The position numbers and the translations under genes are program-made. The notes under the pieces are model-generated. The model searched no databases, was not told the origin of the DNA, and worked only from the letters and a program-made list of their open reading frames with translations. Below, one piece after another: positions 1 through 9,113 of a stretch of DNA of 64,000 nucleotides. Position 1 is the stretch's first letter; each line of letters opens with the position of its first letter. This DNA comes from Palleronia pontilimi (GTDB lineage Bacteria; Pseudomonadota; Alphaproteobacteria; Rhodobacterales; Rhodobacteraceae): contig NZ_JAEKPD010000002.1 of the NCBI RefSeq assembly GCF_016412875.1, positions 248,001 to 312,000 on the forward strand, in the 5' to 3' direction.

Positions 1-1
1 C

Positions 2-2704
2 GGGCGCCCGGGCAGCCCGGACGGCACCGCCGGGGCCGACGCGCAGGTCGCCGCGTTCTTCGGCGATGCGCAGGCCGACGACTTCTCGACCTCGAAGGGG
101 CGGATCGTCTTCGACGGTCCGGACGGCTGGGGTTACCGCCGCTTCATCCTGCACAACGCCCATCTGTGCGCGTTGGCGGGCGGCGTGGACGCCTTCTGCA
201 TCGGCTCGGAAATGCGTGGCCTGACCACCATCCGGGGTGCCGCGGGCTTTCCGGCCGTGGCCGCCCTGCGCCAGCTGGCGGCGGACGTGCGGGCCATCCT
301 GGGGCCCGATACGAAGATCAGCTACGCGGCGGACTGGACCGAGTATTTCGGCTACCAGCCGCAGGACGGCTCGGGGGATCTCTATTTCCACCTCGACCCG
401 CTCTGGGCCGACGCCAACATCGACTTCATCGGCATCGACAACTACATGCCCCTGTCGGACTGGCGCGATCAGCCGGACGAGGCGGACGCGGCATACGGTG
501 CGATCTACAACCTGGACTACCTCAAGGCCAACATCCTCGGCGGGGAAGGCTACGACTGGTACTACCCGTCGCCCGAGGCCGAGGCCCTGCAGATCCGCGC
601 GCCCATCACCGACGGCGCCCATGGCGAGCCTTGGGTCTATCGTTACAAGGACCTGACCAACTGGTGGCGGCTGTCGCATCACGAACGCATCGGCGGCGAG
701 CGGCAGAACACGCCCACCCCCTGGATCGCGCAAAGCAAGCCCATCTGGTTCACCGAACTCGGCTGCGCGGCCATCGACAAGGGTACCAACCAGCCCAATA
801 AATTCCTGGACCCCAAGTCGTCGGAATCCGGTCTGCCGAAATATTCCGATGGCAGCCGCGACGACTTCATGCAGCTTCAATACCTGCGCGCGATGCACGA
901 ATTCTGGGGCGACACCGCGAACAATCCCGTGTCGGTCCAGTATGGCGGGCCGATGGTCGACATGGGCCGCGCCCATGTCTGGGCCTGGGACGCGCGGCCC
1001 TATCCCTGGTTTCCCGGCAACCCGGACCTGTGGGACGACGCCGAGAACTACAATCGCGGCCACTGGATCACCGGTCGCGCGACATCGCGCGCGCTGGCCG
1101 CCGTGGTGCGGGAAATCTGCGGCCGCTCGGGTGTCTCCGAGCTGGATACGGATGCGCTGTTCGGCGTCTTGCGCGGCTACACGATTACCGAGATCGGCGA
1201 CGCCCGCCGCGCGCTGCAGCCGCTGATGCTGGCCTTCGGCTTCGACGCGATCGAACGGGGCGGCAAACTGGTGTTCCGCTCCCGCACCGGCGATCCGGAT
1301 CACGCGCTCGACGCCGAGCGGGTCGCCGTCACCGACGACCTGGACGGCGATATCGTCGCGGTGCGCGCGCCCGACGCCGAGCGGGTGGGTCGCCTGAAGA
1401 TCACCTTCGTGGGCGCCGATGGCGATTTCGAAACCCAAAGCGCCGAGGCGATCTTCCCCGACGCGCGCAGCCATGGCCTGTCGCAAAGCGAACTGCCGAT
1501 CCTGCTGTCGCGCGGTGAGGCGCGCGAGATCGCCGAGCGCTGGCTGGCCGAGGCCCGCGTCGCGCGCGACCGGCTGCGCTTTGCCCTGCCGCCCTCGGAT
1601 CTGCCGGTGGGCGCGGGCGACGTGGTCGACATCAAGGATGGACGCTACCGGGTCGATCACGTCGAGCAGGGCGAGATGCAGCTGATCGACGCCGTGCGGA
1701 TCGAAAGCTCGGTCTACGATCCCGCGCGCCGTGTCGAGGGGCCGATCGAAATGCCACGCTATCGCGCGCCCACACCGCCCGTGATCGTGTTTCTCGACCT
1801 GCCGATCCTGGCCGTCGATGCCAAGCCGCATGCGCCCTATATCGCGGCTTCGGGGCGGCCGTGGGACGGCTCGGTGAACGTGCTTTCGTTGCCCGAGCGG
1901 GCGGATTACCGGCTCAACACCGTCATCGATGCGCCCACGACCCTGGGGGTGACGGAAAATTCGATGCTCGCGGCCCGACCCAGCCTGCCGGATCGCGGCC
2001 CCGCCCTGCGCGTGCGGCTTTTGCGCGGGGATCTCAGCGCCATATCGCAGGCCGCCCTTTTCGCAGGTGCCAACGCCATGGCCATCGGCCGCGACGACAG
2101 CGACACCTGGGAGATCTTTCAGTTCCGCGATGCCCAGCTTGTCGCACCGCGCACCTACGATCTGAGCTACCGTCTGCGCGGGCAGCTGGGCACGGACGGC
2201 GTGATGCCCGCGATCTGGCCGGAAGGATCGCGCGTCGTGCTGCTGGATCGGCAATTGCGCCAGATCGACATGAACCTGAACGAGCGGGGGCTGGAAAAGA
2301 GTTACCTGATCGGGCCTGCCGCGAAACCATCCAGCGATCCGTCCTACGTCGAAACCACGCGGGCGTTCGACGGGATCGGACTGCGGCCCTTCGCTCCCGT
2401 GCACCTGCGGGCCCGGCGGCAGGACGGCGACGTGCGGCTCGACTGGATCCGGCGCACCCGCATCGACGGCGACAGCTGGCAAGGCGTGGACGTTCCGCTG
2501 GGCGAGGATGTCGAAAGCTACACGATCCGCGTTCTGCAGGCCGGTGCGCAGGTCCGATCGGCCCAGTCGAGCGCACCCCGCTGGGTCTATTCGGCGGTCG
2601 ACCAGGCCGCGGACGGGATCGGCGGGACCTTCGACGTGGAAGTCGCGCAGAACTCGGTCAGTTTCGGTCCCGGTCTCTTCCGCCGCCTGACCGTGACGGT
2701 CTAG
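2..2704 (+). CDS. Gene transfer agent baseplate/host-specificity protein, 3' part (partial)
   Basis: The reading frame is open from the window edge, so the gene begins upstream; about 900 codons are visible. The first ~300 residues read as the glycoside-hydrolase-like TIM-barrel domain of GTA tail proteins (runs such as GWGYRRFI, FCIGSEM, IDFIGIDNY, WFTELGC). Next comes a phage-tail domain of the kind seen in tail-tip proteins, then a beta-rich C-terminus. In Rhodobacterales this 'megatron' protein (orfg15, Rcc01698-like) sits at the baseplate of GTA particles and is the last gene of the structural cluster. A strong hairpin directly follows the stop, and cysE follows as in other Rhodobacterales. 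Family assignment is from recognised sequence; a prophage tail protein is the less likely alternative. Confidence 0.88.
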   Translation, partial: GRPGSPDGTAGADAQVAAFFGDAQADDFSTSKGRIVFDGPDGWGYRRFILHNAHLCALAGGVDAFCIGSEMRGLTTIRGAAGFPAVAALRQLAADVRAILGPDTKISYAADWTEYFGYQPQDGSGDLYFHLDPLWADANIDFIGIDNYMPLSDWRDQPDEADAAYGAIYNLDYLKANILGGEGYDWYYPSPEAEALQIRAPITDGAHGEPWVYRYKDLTNWWRLSHHERIGGERQNTPTPWIAQSKPIWFTELGCAAIDKGTNQPNKFLDPKSSESGLPKYSDGSRDDFMQLQYLRAMHEFWGDTANNPVSVQYGGPMVDMGRAHVWAWDARPYPWFPGNPDLWDDAENYNRGHWITGRATSRALAAVVREICGRSGVSELDTDALFGVLRGYTITEIGDARRALQPLMLAFGFDAIERGGKLVFRSRTGDPDHALDAERVAVTDDLDGDIVAVRAPDAERVGRLKITFVGADGDFETQSAEAIFPDARSHGLSQSELPILLSRGEAREIAERWLAEARVARDRLRFALPPSDLPVGAGDVVDIKDGRYRVDHVEQGEMQLIDAVRIESSVYDPARRVEGPIEMPRYRAPTPPVIVFLDLPILAVDAKPHAPYIAASGRPWDGSVNVLSLPERADYRLNTVIDAPTTLGVTENSMLAARPSLPDRGPALRVRLLRGDLSAISQAALFAGANAMAIGRDDSDTWEIFQFRDAQLVAPRTYDLSYRLRGQLGTDGVMPAIWPEGSRVVLLDRQLRQIDMNLNERGLEKSYLIGPAAKPSSDPSYVETTRAFDGIGLRPFAPVHLRARRQDGDVRLDWIRRTRIDGDSWQGVDVPLGEDVESYTIRVLQAGAQVRSAQSSAPRWVYSAVDQAADGIGGTFDVEVAQNSVSFGPGLFRRLTVTV

Positions 2705-2709
2705 TCCCC

Positions 2710-2742
2710 GCGCGGATCATCGCCATCGGTGATGATCCGCGC
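2710..2742 (+). terminator. Hairpin ending the GTA cluster
   Basis: Two 15-nt arms (2710-2724 and 2728-2742) pair with one mismatch around a 3-nt spacer, six bases after the stop of the GTA gene. There is no long T-tract, so it may act as a weak intrinsic terminator or as a 3'-end stabiliser separating the GTA operon from cysE. Confidence 0.65.
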
Positions 2743-2814
2743 ATGAAGAAGTCATTTCCAGATCGGGTCGGTCACCCTATATGATGGGCACTGACCCGCG
2801 AAGGAGATGCCGCG

Positions 2815-3645
2815 ATGAGCGTCAAACCCAAGCCGCTGAGAACCATAGACCCGGTGTGGCAACAGATCCGCGCCGAGGCCGAAGACGCCACGCGGACCGA
2901 GCCGCTGCTGGGCGGATTGTTCCATTCGTCGATCCTGCACCATGCGTCGATGGCCAATGCGCTGGCCTTCCGCATGTCGATGAAGCTGAGCTCGGGCGAG
3001 ATGTCCGAGCAGATCCTGCGCGAGATCGCCGACGACGCCTATGCCGATCAACCCGAACTGACCGATGCCGCCCGCGCCGACCTGGTCGCAACCTACGAGC
3101 GGGACCCGACCTGCCACCGGTTCCTGCAACCCTTGCTGTATTTCAAGGGCTTCCAGGCGGTCCAGGCCTATCGGATCGGCCATTGGCTGTGGCAGAAGGG
3201 CCGCTTCGATCTGGCCTATTTCATCCAGATGCGCGTCTCGGAGGTCTACGGCGTCGATATCCACCCGGCCGCCAGGATCGGCAAGGGCATCATGATCGAT
3301 CACGCCCATTCCATCGTCATCGGCGAGACGGCGACCGTGGGCGACAACGTGTCGATGCTGCACTCGGTCACGCTGGGCGGGACCGGCAAGGAAGAAGAGG
3401 ATCGCCACCCCAAGATCGGCGACGGCGTGCTGATCGGCGCGGGCGCGCATGTGCTGGGCAATATCCGCGTCGGACATTGCTCGCGGATTGCCGCCGGGTC
3501 GGTCGTGCTGCAGGAAGTGCCACCGATGAAGACCGTCGCGGGCGTGCCCGCCAAGATCGTGGGCGAGGCCGGATGCGCCCAGCCTTCGGTGGTGATGGAC
3601 CAGCTCTTCGCCATGCGCACGGGGCGCGATCCGCTCAGCGAATGA
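2815..3645 (+). CDS. cysE: Serine O-acetyltransferase
   Basis: Cytoplasmic enzyme that acetylates L-serine with acetyl-CoA to O-acetylserine, the first step of cysteine synthesis. The 276-residue protein has the helical N-terminal SATase domain (about residues 10-130). A left-handed beta-helix of hexapeptide repeats follows (about 140-250), with runs such as GVDIHPAARIGKGIMIDH, VTLGGTGKE and GAHVLGNIRVG. The ATG at 2815 is preceded by GAAGGAG, which fixes the start. The 3' end overlaps the convergent ftsB by 11 nt. Length and repeats match bacterial CysE. Confidence 0.95.
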   Translation: MSVKPKPLRTIDPVWQQIRAEAEDATRTEPLLGGLFHSSILHHASMANALAFRMSMKLSSGEMSEQILREIADDAYADQPELTDAARADLVATYERDPTCHRFLQPLLYFKGFQAVQAYRIGHWLWQKGRFDLAYFIQMRVSEVYGVDIHPAARIGKGIMIDHAHSIVIGETATVGDNVSMLHSVTLGGTGKEEEDRHPKIGDGVLIGAGAHVLGNIRVGHCSRIAAGSVVLQEVPPMKTVAGVPAKIVGEAGCAQPSVVMDQLFAMRTGRDPLSE

Positions 3646-3937
3646 TGACCTCGTCGCTGCGCATCATCCCCAGGATGTCGCGCGCCTGTTCGTCCAACAG
3701 ATCCAGGTCTAGGTAGCGGTCGGACAGGCGGCGGGTCTTGTTGCGCATCTGCGCGACCTCGTGCTTCACGACCGTCAGATCCGCCTGCAATCTCTGCCGC
3801 TCGGCCTGGATCTCCATGCGCCGCAGCAGGCCGTAATTGCCCTGCACCGACGCGAAGGCGAAATACAGCCCCAGCACCGTGGTAAGCGCAATATACGCGA
3901 TCAGCCCCAAAGCCGGATATTTGCGGGGTTGTGCCAT
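3635..3937 (-). CDS. ftsB: FtsB/DivIC-type septum formation initiator
   Basis: This 100-residue protein has a short cytoplasmic N-terminus, one membrane helix (about residues 8-30, ALGLIAYIALTTVLGLYFAF), then a coiled-coil rich in R, Q and E (about 35-75). That is the bitopic architecture of FtsB, which bridges FtsQ and FtsL in the divisome. The ATG at 3937 gives the usual size; longer upstream frames lack the family pattern. It converges on cysE with an 11-nt overlap. FtsL-like proteins share this shape, so the symbol rests on length and the RxLSDRYLDLDLLDEQAR-type region. Confidence 0.85.
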   Translation of the reverse strand: MAQPRKYPALGLIAYIALTTVLGLYFAFASVQGNYGLLRRMEIQAERQRLQADLTVVKHEVAQMRNKTRRLSDRYLDLDLLDEQARDILGMMRSDEVIIR

Positions 3938-4028
3938 CGTCTGCCTCACACATGGCGTCCTCTGACGGGACGCCTTGCGGCGGACGATGGCACAAAGCGA
4001 TTCGCTTGTGAATCCCCCGCAAGGGAAA

Positions 4029-4958
4029 TCAGGCGCCGTTCTTGTAGATATCGACCAATTTGTCGAACATCGCCATGGCCTCGGACTTTTCCCGCTGGAA
4101 GCTGTTGCGTCCGATGATCGACCCGTTGCCGCCGCCGTCGCGAATGGCGCGCGCGTCGTCGAAGACCGCATCCTCGCCCTTCTTCGCGCCGCCCGAGAAC
4201 ACCACGATCCGCCGACCGTTGAAGGCCGAGCGCATGCATTCGGCCACCCGTGCGGCCTGGGTCGAGATGTCGATCTTCTGCTCCTCGAACACCTTCTTGG
4301 CCTCGGGCACTTCCAGGTGGTCGGTGCTGAGCTTGATCTTGATGACATGCGCCCCGATCAGCGCCGCGATCTGCGCGGCATAGGCGGCCACGTCGATGGC
4401 GGTCTCGCCGTCCTTGCTGATCGCCTCGCCGCGCGGATAGGACCAGATGACGGTGGGAATGCCCACGCTCGCGGCCTCGCGGCGCAGCTCGACGATCTCC
4501 TCGAACATGCCCAGCTGCGCGTCCGAGCCGGGATAGATCGTGAAGCCGATCGCCGCACAGCCCAGCCGCAGCGCGTCGTCGACGCCCGCGGTCACCGCCT
4601 GGTCCTTGCCCGCCGTGGCCGACATCAGCGAATTGGCCGAGTTCATCTTCAGGATCGTCGGGATCTGGCCCGCGAAGGTATCGGCGCCCGCTTCCAGCAT
4701 TCCCAGCGGCGCGGCAAAGGCGTTGAGGCCCGCATCGATGGCCAGCTGGTAGTGATAATGCGGGTCATAGGCGGGCGCATTGGGCGCATAGGTGCGGGCC
4801 GGGCCGTGCTCGAAGCCCTGGTCCACCGGCAGGATGATCATCTTGCCGGTGCCCTTCAGCCGACCTTCCATGAGCATCCGGCACAGGTTGCCTTTCACGC
4901 CGGGGCTGTCGCCCTCGTAGTTGGACAGGATCTTCTGGACTTTGCGCGACGCCTTCAT
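4029..4958 (-). CDS. Class I fructose-bisphosphate aldolase (DhnA/FbaB type)
   Basis: The 309-residue TIM-barrel protein belongs to the archaeal-type class I aldolase family, which cleaves fructose 1,6-bisphosphate through a Schiff-base lysine without a metal. Visible family runs are ILPVDQGFEHGP near residue 43, NAFAAPLGMLEAG, VIWSYPRGEAI, the VIKIKLSTDH strand carrying the likely catalytic lysine, and a phosphate-binding VVFSGGAKKGED stretch. The ATG at 4958 is preceded by GGGAGAG. It is transcribed alone, in the direction of ftsB. Confidence 0.92.
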   Translation of the reverse strand: MKASRKVQKILSNYEGDSPGVKGNLCRMLMEGRLKGTGKMIILPVDQGFEHGPARTYAPNAPAYDPHYHYQLAIDAGLNAFAAPLGMLEAGADTFAGQIPTILKMNSANSLMSATAGKDQAVTAGVDDALRLGCAAIGFTIYPGSDAQLGMFEEIVELRREAASVGIPTVIWSYPRGEAISKDGETAIDVAAYAAQIAALIGAHVIKIKLSTDHLEVPEAKKVFEEQKIDISTQAARVAECMRSAFNGRRIVVFSGGAKKGEDAVFDDARAIRDGGGNGSIIGRNSFQREKSEAMAMFDKLVDIYKNGA

Positions 4959-5056
4959 GGCACTCTCCCTTGTTTCGATTTGCGCCCATGACTAGGCCCC
5001 CGCGCGCGCCACGGCAACTCTCTCGCGCCGCGTCATCGCCGATCTGGGCCGTCATC

Positions 5057-5084
5057 CTTCATCTTTTTTTCAAATATCCCGGGG
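5057..5084 (-). repeat. Short conserved 3'-UTR-type motif (GGGATATTT + A-rich)
   Basis: On the minus strand, 24 nt after the DUF1289 stop, there is a GGGATATTTGAAAAAAAGAT-type sequence. A related copy with the same orientation to its upstream gene lies at 23102-23127. I recall this motif recurring after stop codons in Roseobacter-group genomes; its function is unknown to me. Confidence 0.45.
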
Positions 5085-5107
5085 GGTGCGGGGGGCTGGC
5101 GCCCCGC

Positions 5108-5347
5108 TCACCGCTCGCCCGTGCGCGCCGCCCGTCCGCCGCGGCGCTTCTTCAGGCGGGGCGCGCGCTCGGGAAGCGCGCCCATGATCGCGGCGCGCGC
5201 GTCGTGGCTCATCCGCGACCAGGTGGTGATCTCTTCAATCGTGCGCAGGCATCCCGTGCAGATCCGCTCGGTGGGATGGATCACGCAGATGTTGATGCAG
5301 GGCGACGCGATCTGGTCGCGCGTCCAGACGGGGGGCTGATCTGTCAT
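5108..5347 (-). CDS. DUF1289 small Cys-rich protein
   Basis: This 79-residue protein has the DUF1289 signature: [20 protein letters not shown] (residues 14-33) with four cysteines spaced as a probable metal site, followed by [12 protein letters not shown]. The C-terminus is very basic ([15 protein letters not shown]). The function of the family is unknown. Its ATG overlaps the ruvX stop (ATGA), so it is the last gene of the ccmI-ruvX operon. Confidence 0.88.
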   Translation of the reverse strand: MTDQPPVWTRDQIASPCINICVIHPTERICTGCLRTIEEITTWSRMSHDARAAIMGALPERAPRLKKRRGGRAARTGER

Positions 5348-5820
5348 GGTGTATCTTTCAGGTGGCGCAGCCGGTCCAGCGCGCCTTGCAGGATGTAGCT
5401 GGCGGCGACATGGTCGATGACCTCGGCGCGGCGGCGGCGGGACGTGTCGGCCTCGAGCAGCGCGCGCTCGGCGGCGACGGTGGACAGACGCTCGTCCCAG
5501 AACGTCAGCGGCAGATCGGTCAGCCGCGCCAGGTTGCGCGCGAACGCCCGCGTCGACTGCGCGCGCGGACCTTCGCTGCCGTCCATGTTGCGCGGCAGGC
5601 CCAGCACAACGCCGCCGATCTCGCGCGCGCCCAGGATCGCCAGAAGTGCGGCGGCGTCCTTGGTGAACTTGCTGCGCTTGATCGTCTCCAGCGGGGTGGC
5701 CACGGACAAGAGCCCGTCCGACACCGCCACGCCGATCGTCACCGTGCCCAGGTCCAGACCCGCCAGCGCGCGGCGCGGCGGCAGGGACTCGGCGAAGTCG
5801 GCGATGTCGTCGTGGATCAT
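5344..5820 (-). CDS. ruvX: Putative pre-16S rRNA nuclease / Holliday junction resolvase RuvX (YqgF)
   Basis: The 158-residue RNase H-fold protein has the N-terminal [17 protein letters not shown] strand with the catalytic Asp. It also has [16 protein letters not shown] and [17 protein letters not shown] (second acidic residue), and ends with [16 protein letters not shown]. YqgF proteins mature the 5' end of 16S rRNA and were earlier described as resolvases. The start ATG overlaps the ccmI stop and its stop overlaps the DUF1289 start (both ATGA), so the three genes are translationally coupled. Confidence 0.93.
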   Translation of the reverse strand: MIHDDIADFAESLPPRRALAGLDLGTVTIGVAVSDGLLSVATPLETIKRSKFTKDAAALLAILGAREIGGVVLGLPRNMDGSEGPRAQSTRAFARNLARLTDLPLTFWDERLSTVAAERALLEADTSRRRRAEVIDHVAASYILQGALDRLRHLKDTP

Positions 5821-7025
5821 TCGCCAAGCCCTGCGCGCTCGGCCGCCTCGTCGATACGGGCCAGGTCGCCTGCGCTTTCGGCGAAGACCTGGCGCGCCTC
5901 GCCCAGGATGGCTTGCGCGCGTTCGGTTTCGCCCAGGACGCCCAGCGCCACGATCAGCTGCGCCCAGTCGGACGACGGTCCGCCCTCGGTCGCCAGACGC
6001 TGCGACAGGCCCGAGACCATGTTGCCGATCATCGCCGCGCGGTCTTCGGCCGACATGGCGGCGGCCGCGTCCACATCCTCTGCCGACGGACCCCGCGCCG
6101 GGGCGGGCGGGTCGTACCGCACGCCCGCGCGCGTCGCCAGGTCGCCGATCTGCTGGCGGATGGGCGCGACCCAGGGCGCCGTTTCGGGGCCGCGTTCCAG
6201 CAGGCCGCGCCACAGCGCGAAGGCCTGGTCCGCGCGCCCGATCTGCGCCAGCGACAGACCCTTGTAATAGAGCGCGCGGCCGTTGGCCGGATCGGCTGTC
6301 AACGCCCGGTCGATGACGCTTTCGGCCTCGTTGGTGACGAAGCCGCCCGCCGCAAGCACCATCAGTTCGGCCAGCACGGCAAGGTCTTCGGGCTGCGCGT
6401 CGTCGCCCAGAAGGCTGACCAGACGTTCCTGGGCCGCGCGCGCGGCGCGGAAATTACCCGCGGCCGCTTCGTTCCGGGCCAGCAGGCGGAAGCCGTCCGT
6501 GTCGTCGGGGCGCTGTTCCATCACCTGCCGCAGGTCGGCCATCAGCTGGGCGAATTCGGGCTCCAGCTCGGCGGGGGGCGGCATCAGCGGCGCGGCCTGC
6601 TCCTCGGCCGCCTGCTGCGACGGGCGGCGTTCGCGCGTGTCCTCGGCCAGGGCGATGCGGGTCTTCAGCGGCAGGTCGCGATACCCCGGCGCGCCGATCG
6701 CCAGGTAGATCGCCAGCGCGCCGCCGCCCACGACCAGCGTGGCCAACCCGGCCAGGCCGTAGCGCGCCCAAGGTGGCGCGCGGCGCGGCGCGTCGTGCGC
6801 GGCGCGGTCGGCTTCCAGCAGGCGGCGCTGAACTTCGAGCCGCGTGCGCTCGGCTTCGTCTTCGGCAAGCAATCCGCGGTCCAGGTCGCGGTCGATCTCG
6901 GCAAGCTGGTCGCGATAGATCGCAAGGTCGGCATCCGCCGCGCCCGCGCCGTCGCCACGGACCAGCGCCACCACGATGGGCAGCAGCACCAGCAACGCCA
7001 GACCTGTCGCGATCGCCCAGAACAT
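5817..7025 (-). CDS. ccmI: Cytochrome c biogenesis protein CcmI
   Basis: This 402-residue inner-membrane protein presents apocytochrome c to the haem ligation machinery. It begins with a membrane helix ([21 protein letters not shown]). A cytoplasmic loop rich in D, E and R follows ([21 protein letters not shown], a CcmI hallmark), then a second helix (about 92-110) and a periplasmic TPR region (about 160-390). Other ccm genes are not in the window. It heads the ccmI-ruvX-DUF1289 overlapping operon. Confidence 0.92.
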   Translation of the reverse strand: MFWAIATGLALLVLLPIVVALVRGDGAGAADADLAIYRDQLAEIDRDLDRGLLAEDEAERTRLEVQRRLLEADRAAHDAPRRAPPWARYGLAGLATLVVGGGALAIYLAIGAPGYRDLPLKTRIALAEDTRERRPSQQAAEEQAAPLMPPPAELEPEFAQLMADLRQVMEQRPDDTDGFRLLARNEAAAGNFRAARAAQERLVSLLGDDAQPEDLAVLAELMVLAAGGFVTNEAESVIDRALTADPANGRALYYKGLSLAQIGRADQAFALWRGLLERGPETAPWVAPIRQQIGDLATRAGVRYDPPAPARGPSAEDVDAAAAMSAEDRAAMIGNMVSGLSQRLATEGGPSSDWAQLIVALGVLGETERAQAILGEARQVFAESAGDLARIDEAAERAGLGE

Positions 7026-7108
7026 CCCTTGGTCCCCAAAACTTACGGGGCCTTCCTAGCCAAGCCGCGCGCGCAGCGAAACCCGCATTGCGCCCGCAGG
7101 CCCGCCCT

Positions 7109-9052
7109 TCACAGACCTTTCATGTATTCGATCAGCGCGAAGCGATCCTCGTCCGTCAGGGCTGCGTTGCCGTAGTCGTGGCCCGCGTTGGAATTGCCGG
7201 GAATGATGTTGCCCGCCGTATCGCGCACGGTGAAGATCCAGTCGTCCGCGCCGCCGCTGGCCATCACGCCGACCTTTTCGGTATCGATCAGGCCGGTGCC
7301 CACCGCGAAGGATTCGCTGCGGAACGGTCCGGTCGGCCCGGGCAGGGAAGGGAAGAATTGCGGATCGGGCTGGAAGTTGCGCGCCACGGGCGGCAGCAGA
7401 AGGTCGTAAAGGGTGGGCACCGATCCGTTGTGCAGGTAGGGCGCAGTGGCCCAGATGCCGTTCAGGGGCCGCGACTTGTAGGCCAGCAGATCGCTGTCGG
7501 CGTTCAGGCAGCGTTCGGCGCGGCGCTTCTTTTCGGGGTCCACGACGCCCGGCAGCACTTCGCCGGGCACGCCGTTGACCATGGCCATGGCCATCATCCC
7601 TTCCTCGGGCTCGGGTTCGATCTGTTCGAACAGCGACGATACCAGCTCGTCGAACTTGCCGAATATCGCGCCCACGGCGGCGTTGACCAGCATCAGGTGG
7701 GTCGAATCCTCGCTGCGGATCTTGTCGCCCACGAAGCCGAAGGTGCGCTGGCCGCGCATGTTGCCCGCCGCGGTGCGCCGCAGGTAGGTGTTGCAAGCCA
7801 GGAAGACGTCGGTGCCCGCGCGGTTCAGCGACATCATCCGGTCGTTGGCGGGGGTGCGGATGTCGGTGGGCGCCAGGTGCGCGTGACAGCTGCGGCATTT
7901 CTGCTCGAACAATTCGCCACCGCGCGCCGCCAGTTCGGTGTCGATCGGGCCCAGCACGTCCTCGGGCCATTGCGGCGATTGCAGCGACGACAGCAAGCGC
8001 TCCAGCCCGATCATCTCGCGGACCCGGACGCTGCTGTCATAGCCCAGCCCCGCATAGCCGCGATTGGCGTCGATATGGGCGAAGACGCCGATCACCTCGG
8101 ATGTATTGCGCACCAGCGCGCCGATATCGGTGACGTTGCCCCGGATCGGGATCTTGATGACCTCGCCCGCGATGCCGTTCCACTGCAGCTTGCCCTGCTG
8201 GTAGGTGTTCCAGATGAACGGATAGCTCGCGGGCGCGTCCGACGCGAAGGCGGTCGACGGATCATCGGCGCCGTTGATGGCCGACACCTTGGTCAGGATA
8301 TGGCCCTGCGCGTCCAGCCGGGCGGGACCGGGCGCCACGTCGCCGTGGTTGATCCTGCGCAGCTTCTCCATCCAGTCGATCTGCTCGGACATCTGCACGG
8401 CAAGCGAGCTCGTCCGCTCCCAGTCCTCGGTGCTGCCGATGACCTCGCGCGCGAAGGCCGAAAAGCGGTCGACATCGTCCAGCGTAGCGCGCAGGGCGTT
8501 CTCGGTGCCCACGACGAGCGCGTTGAAATCGGCGGCGGCGGGCGCGCCGTCGATGCGCAGCGTGCGGCCGTCATGGGTGACCTCGGCGGTGTGACAGGCC
8601 GAGCAGTTCAGGCCCAGCCACGGCTCGCGCATGGTGCGCGAGCGGCAGGTTTCCGGGAAGGTGTCGCACATCAAATCGGCGCTGCGGCGGGGATCGTGAT
8701 CCACCACGAAGCCGACGGGCAGCCCATCGGGATTGTCCTGGGACACCGGATTGGCAAGATACCCGAGCAATTGCAGGTGCGGCTGGCCGAACATGGCGCC
8801 TTGCCCGTCGGCGGTCTTCAGCGCCAGCGCCCAACTGAGCGGCAAAAGCCGCGAGCCCTGGGACGTCGTGTACCACCACGACCGCTGGTTGTCGGCCCAG
8901 CCCTGGTCGAGGCAAAGCAAATCGCCCGACGCGCAGGCCGTCGCGGTTTCGGGCAGCGGTTGTGACCAGGCTGCCGACCCCACCGCCAGCGCCAGGAAAG
9001 CGACGCTGCACTCGGTAACAGTCCTAAAGGTTTTGGTCATAAAAAGAGGCAT
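7109..9052 (-). CDS. Periplasmic di-heme cytochrome c, RoxA/cytochrome-c-peroxidase-like
   Basis: The 647-residue exported protein has a signal peptide (about residues 8-31, ending AAWSQ) and two CxxCH haem sites: CSACH at 150-154 and CRSCH at 386-390. Length, two widely spaced c-haems and runs such as RSWWYTTSQGSRLLPLSWAL and PYLHNGSVPTLYDLL suggest the RoxA-like branch of di-heme oxygenases/peroxidases. The ATG at 9052 is chosen because GGAGG precedes it; the internal ATG at 9040 has only a T-rich stretch upstream. A LuxR-type gene lies 61 nt upstream on the same strand. The substrate cannot be told from sequence; a true rubber oxygenase role is not implied. Confidence 0.8.
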   Translation of the reverse strand: MPLFMTKTFRTVTECSVAFLALAVGSAAWSQPLPETATACASGDLLCLDQGWADNQRSWWYTTSQGSRLLPLSWALALKTADGQGAMFGQPHLQLLGYLANPVSQDNPDGLPVGFVVDHDPRRSADLMCDTFPETCRSRTMREPWLGLNCSACHTAEVTHDGRTLRIDGAPAAADFNALVVGTENALRATLDDVDRFSAFAREVIGSTEDWERTSSLAVQMSEQIDWMEKLRRINHGDVAPGPARLDAQGHILTKVSAINGADDPSTAFASDAPASYPFIWNTYQQGKLQWNGIAGEVIKIPIRGNVTDIGALVRNTSEVIGVFAHIDANRGYAGLGYDSSVRVREMIGLERLLSSLQSPQWPEDVLGPIDTELAARGGELFEQKCRSCHAHLAPTDIRTPANDRMMSLNRAGTDVFLACNTYLRRTAAGNMRGQRTFGFVGDKIRSEDSTHLMLVNAAVGAIFGKFDELVSSLFEQIEPEPEEGMMAMAMVNGVPGEVLPGVVDPEKKRRAERCLNADSDLLAYKSRPLNGIWATAPYLHNGSVPTLYDLLLPPVARNFQPDPQFFPSLPGPTGPFRSESFAVGTGLIDTEKVGVMASGGADDWIFTVRDTAGNIIPGNSNAGHDYGNAALTDEDRFALIEYMKGL

Positions 9053-9113
9053 TGTGAGGATCCTCCGGCAACCTGGTCTGACACCAGGCTGGCATGAAAG
9101 GTTTCGACCGAAA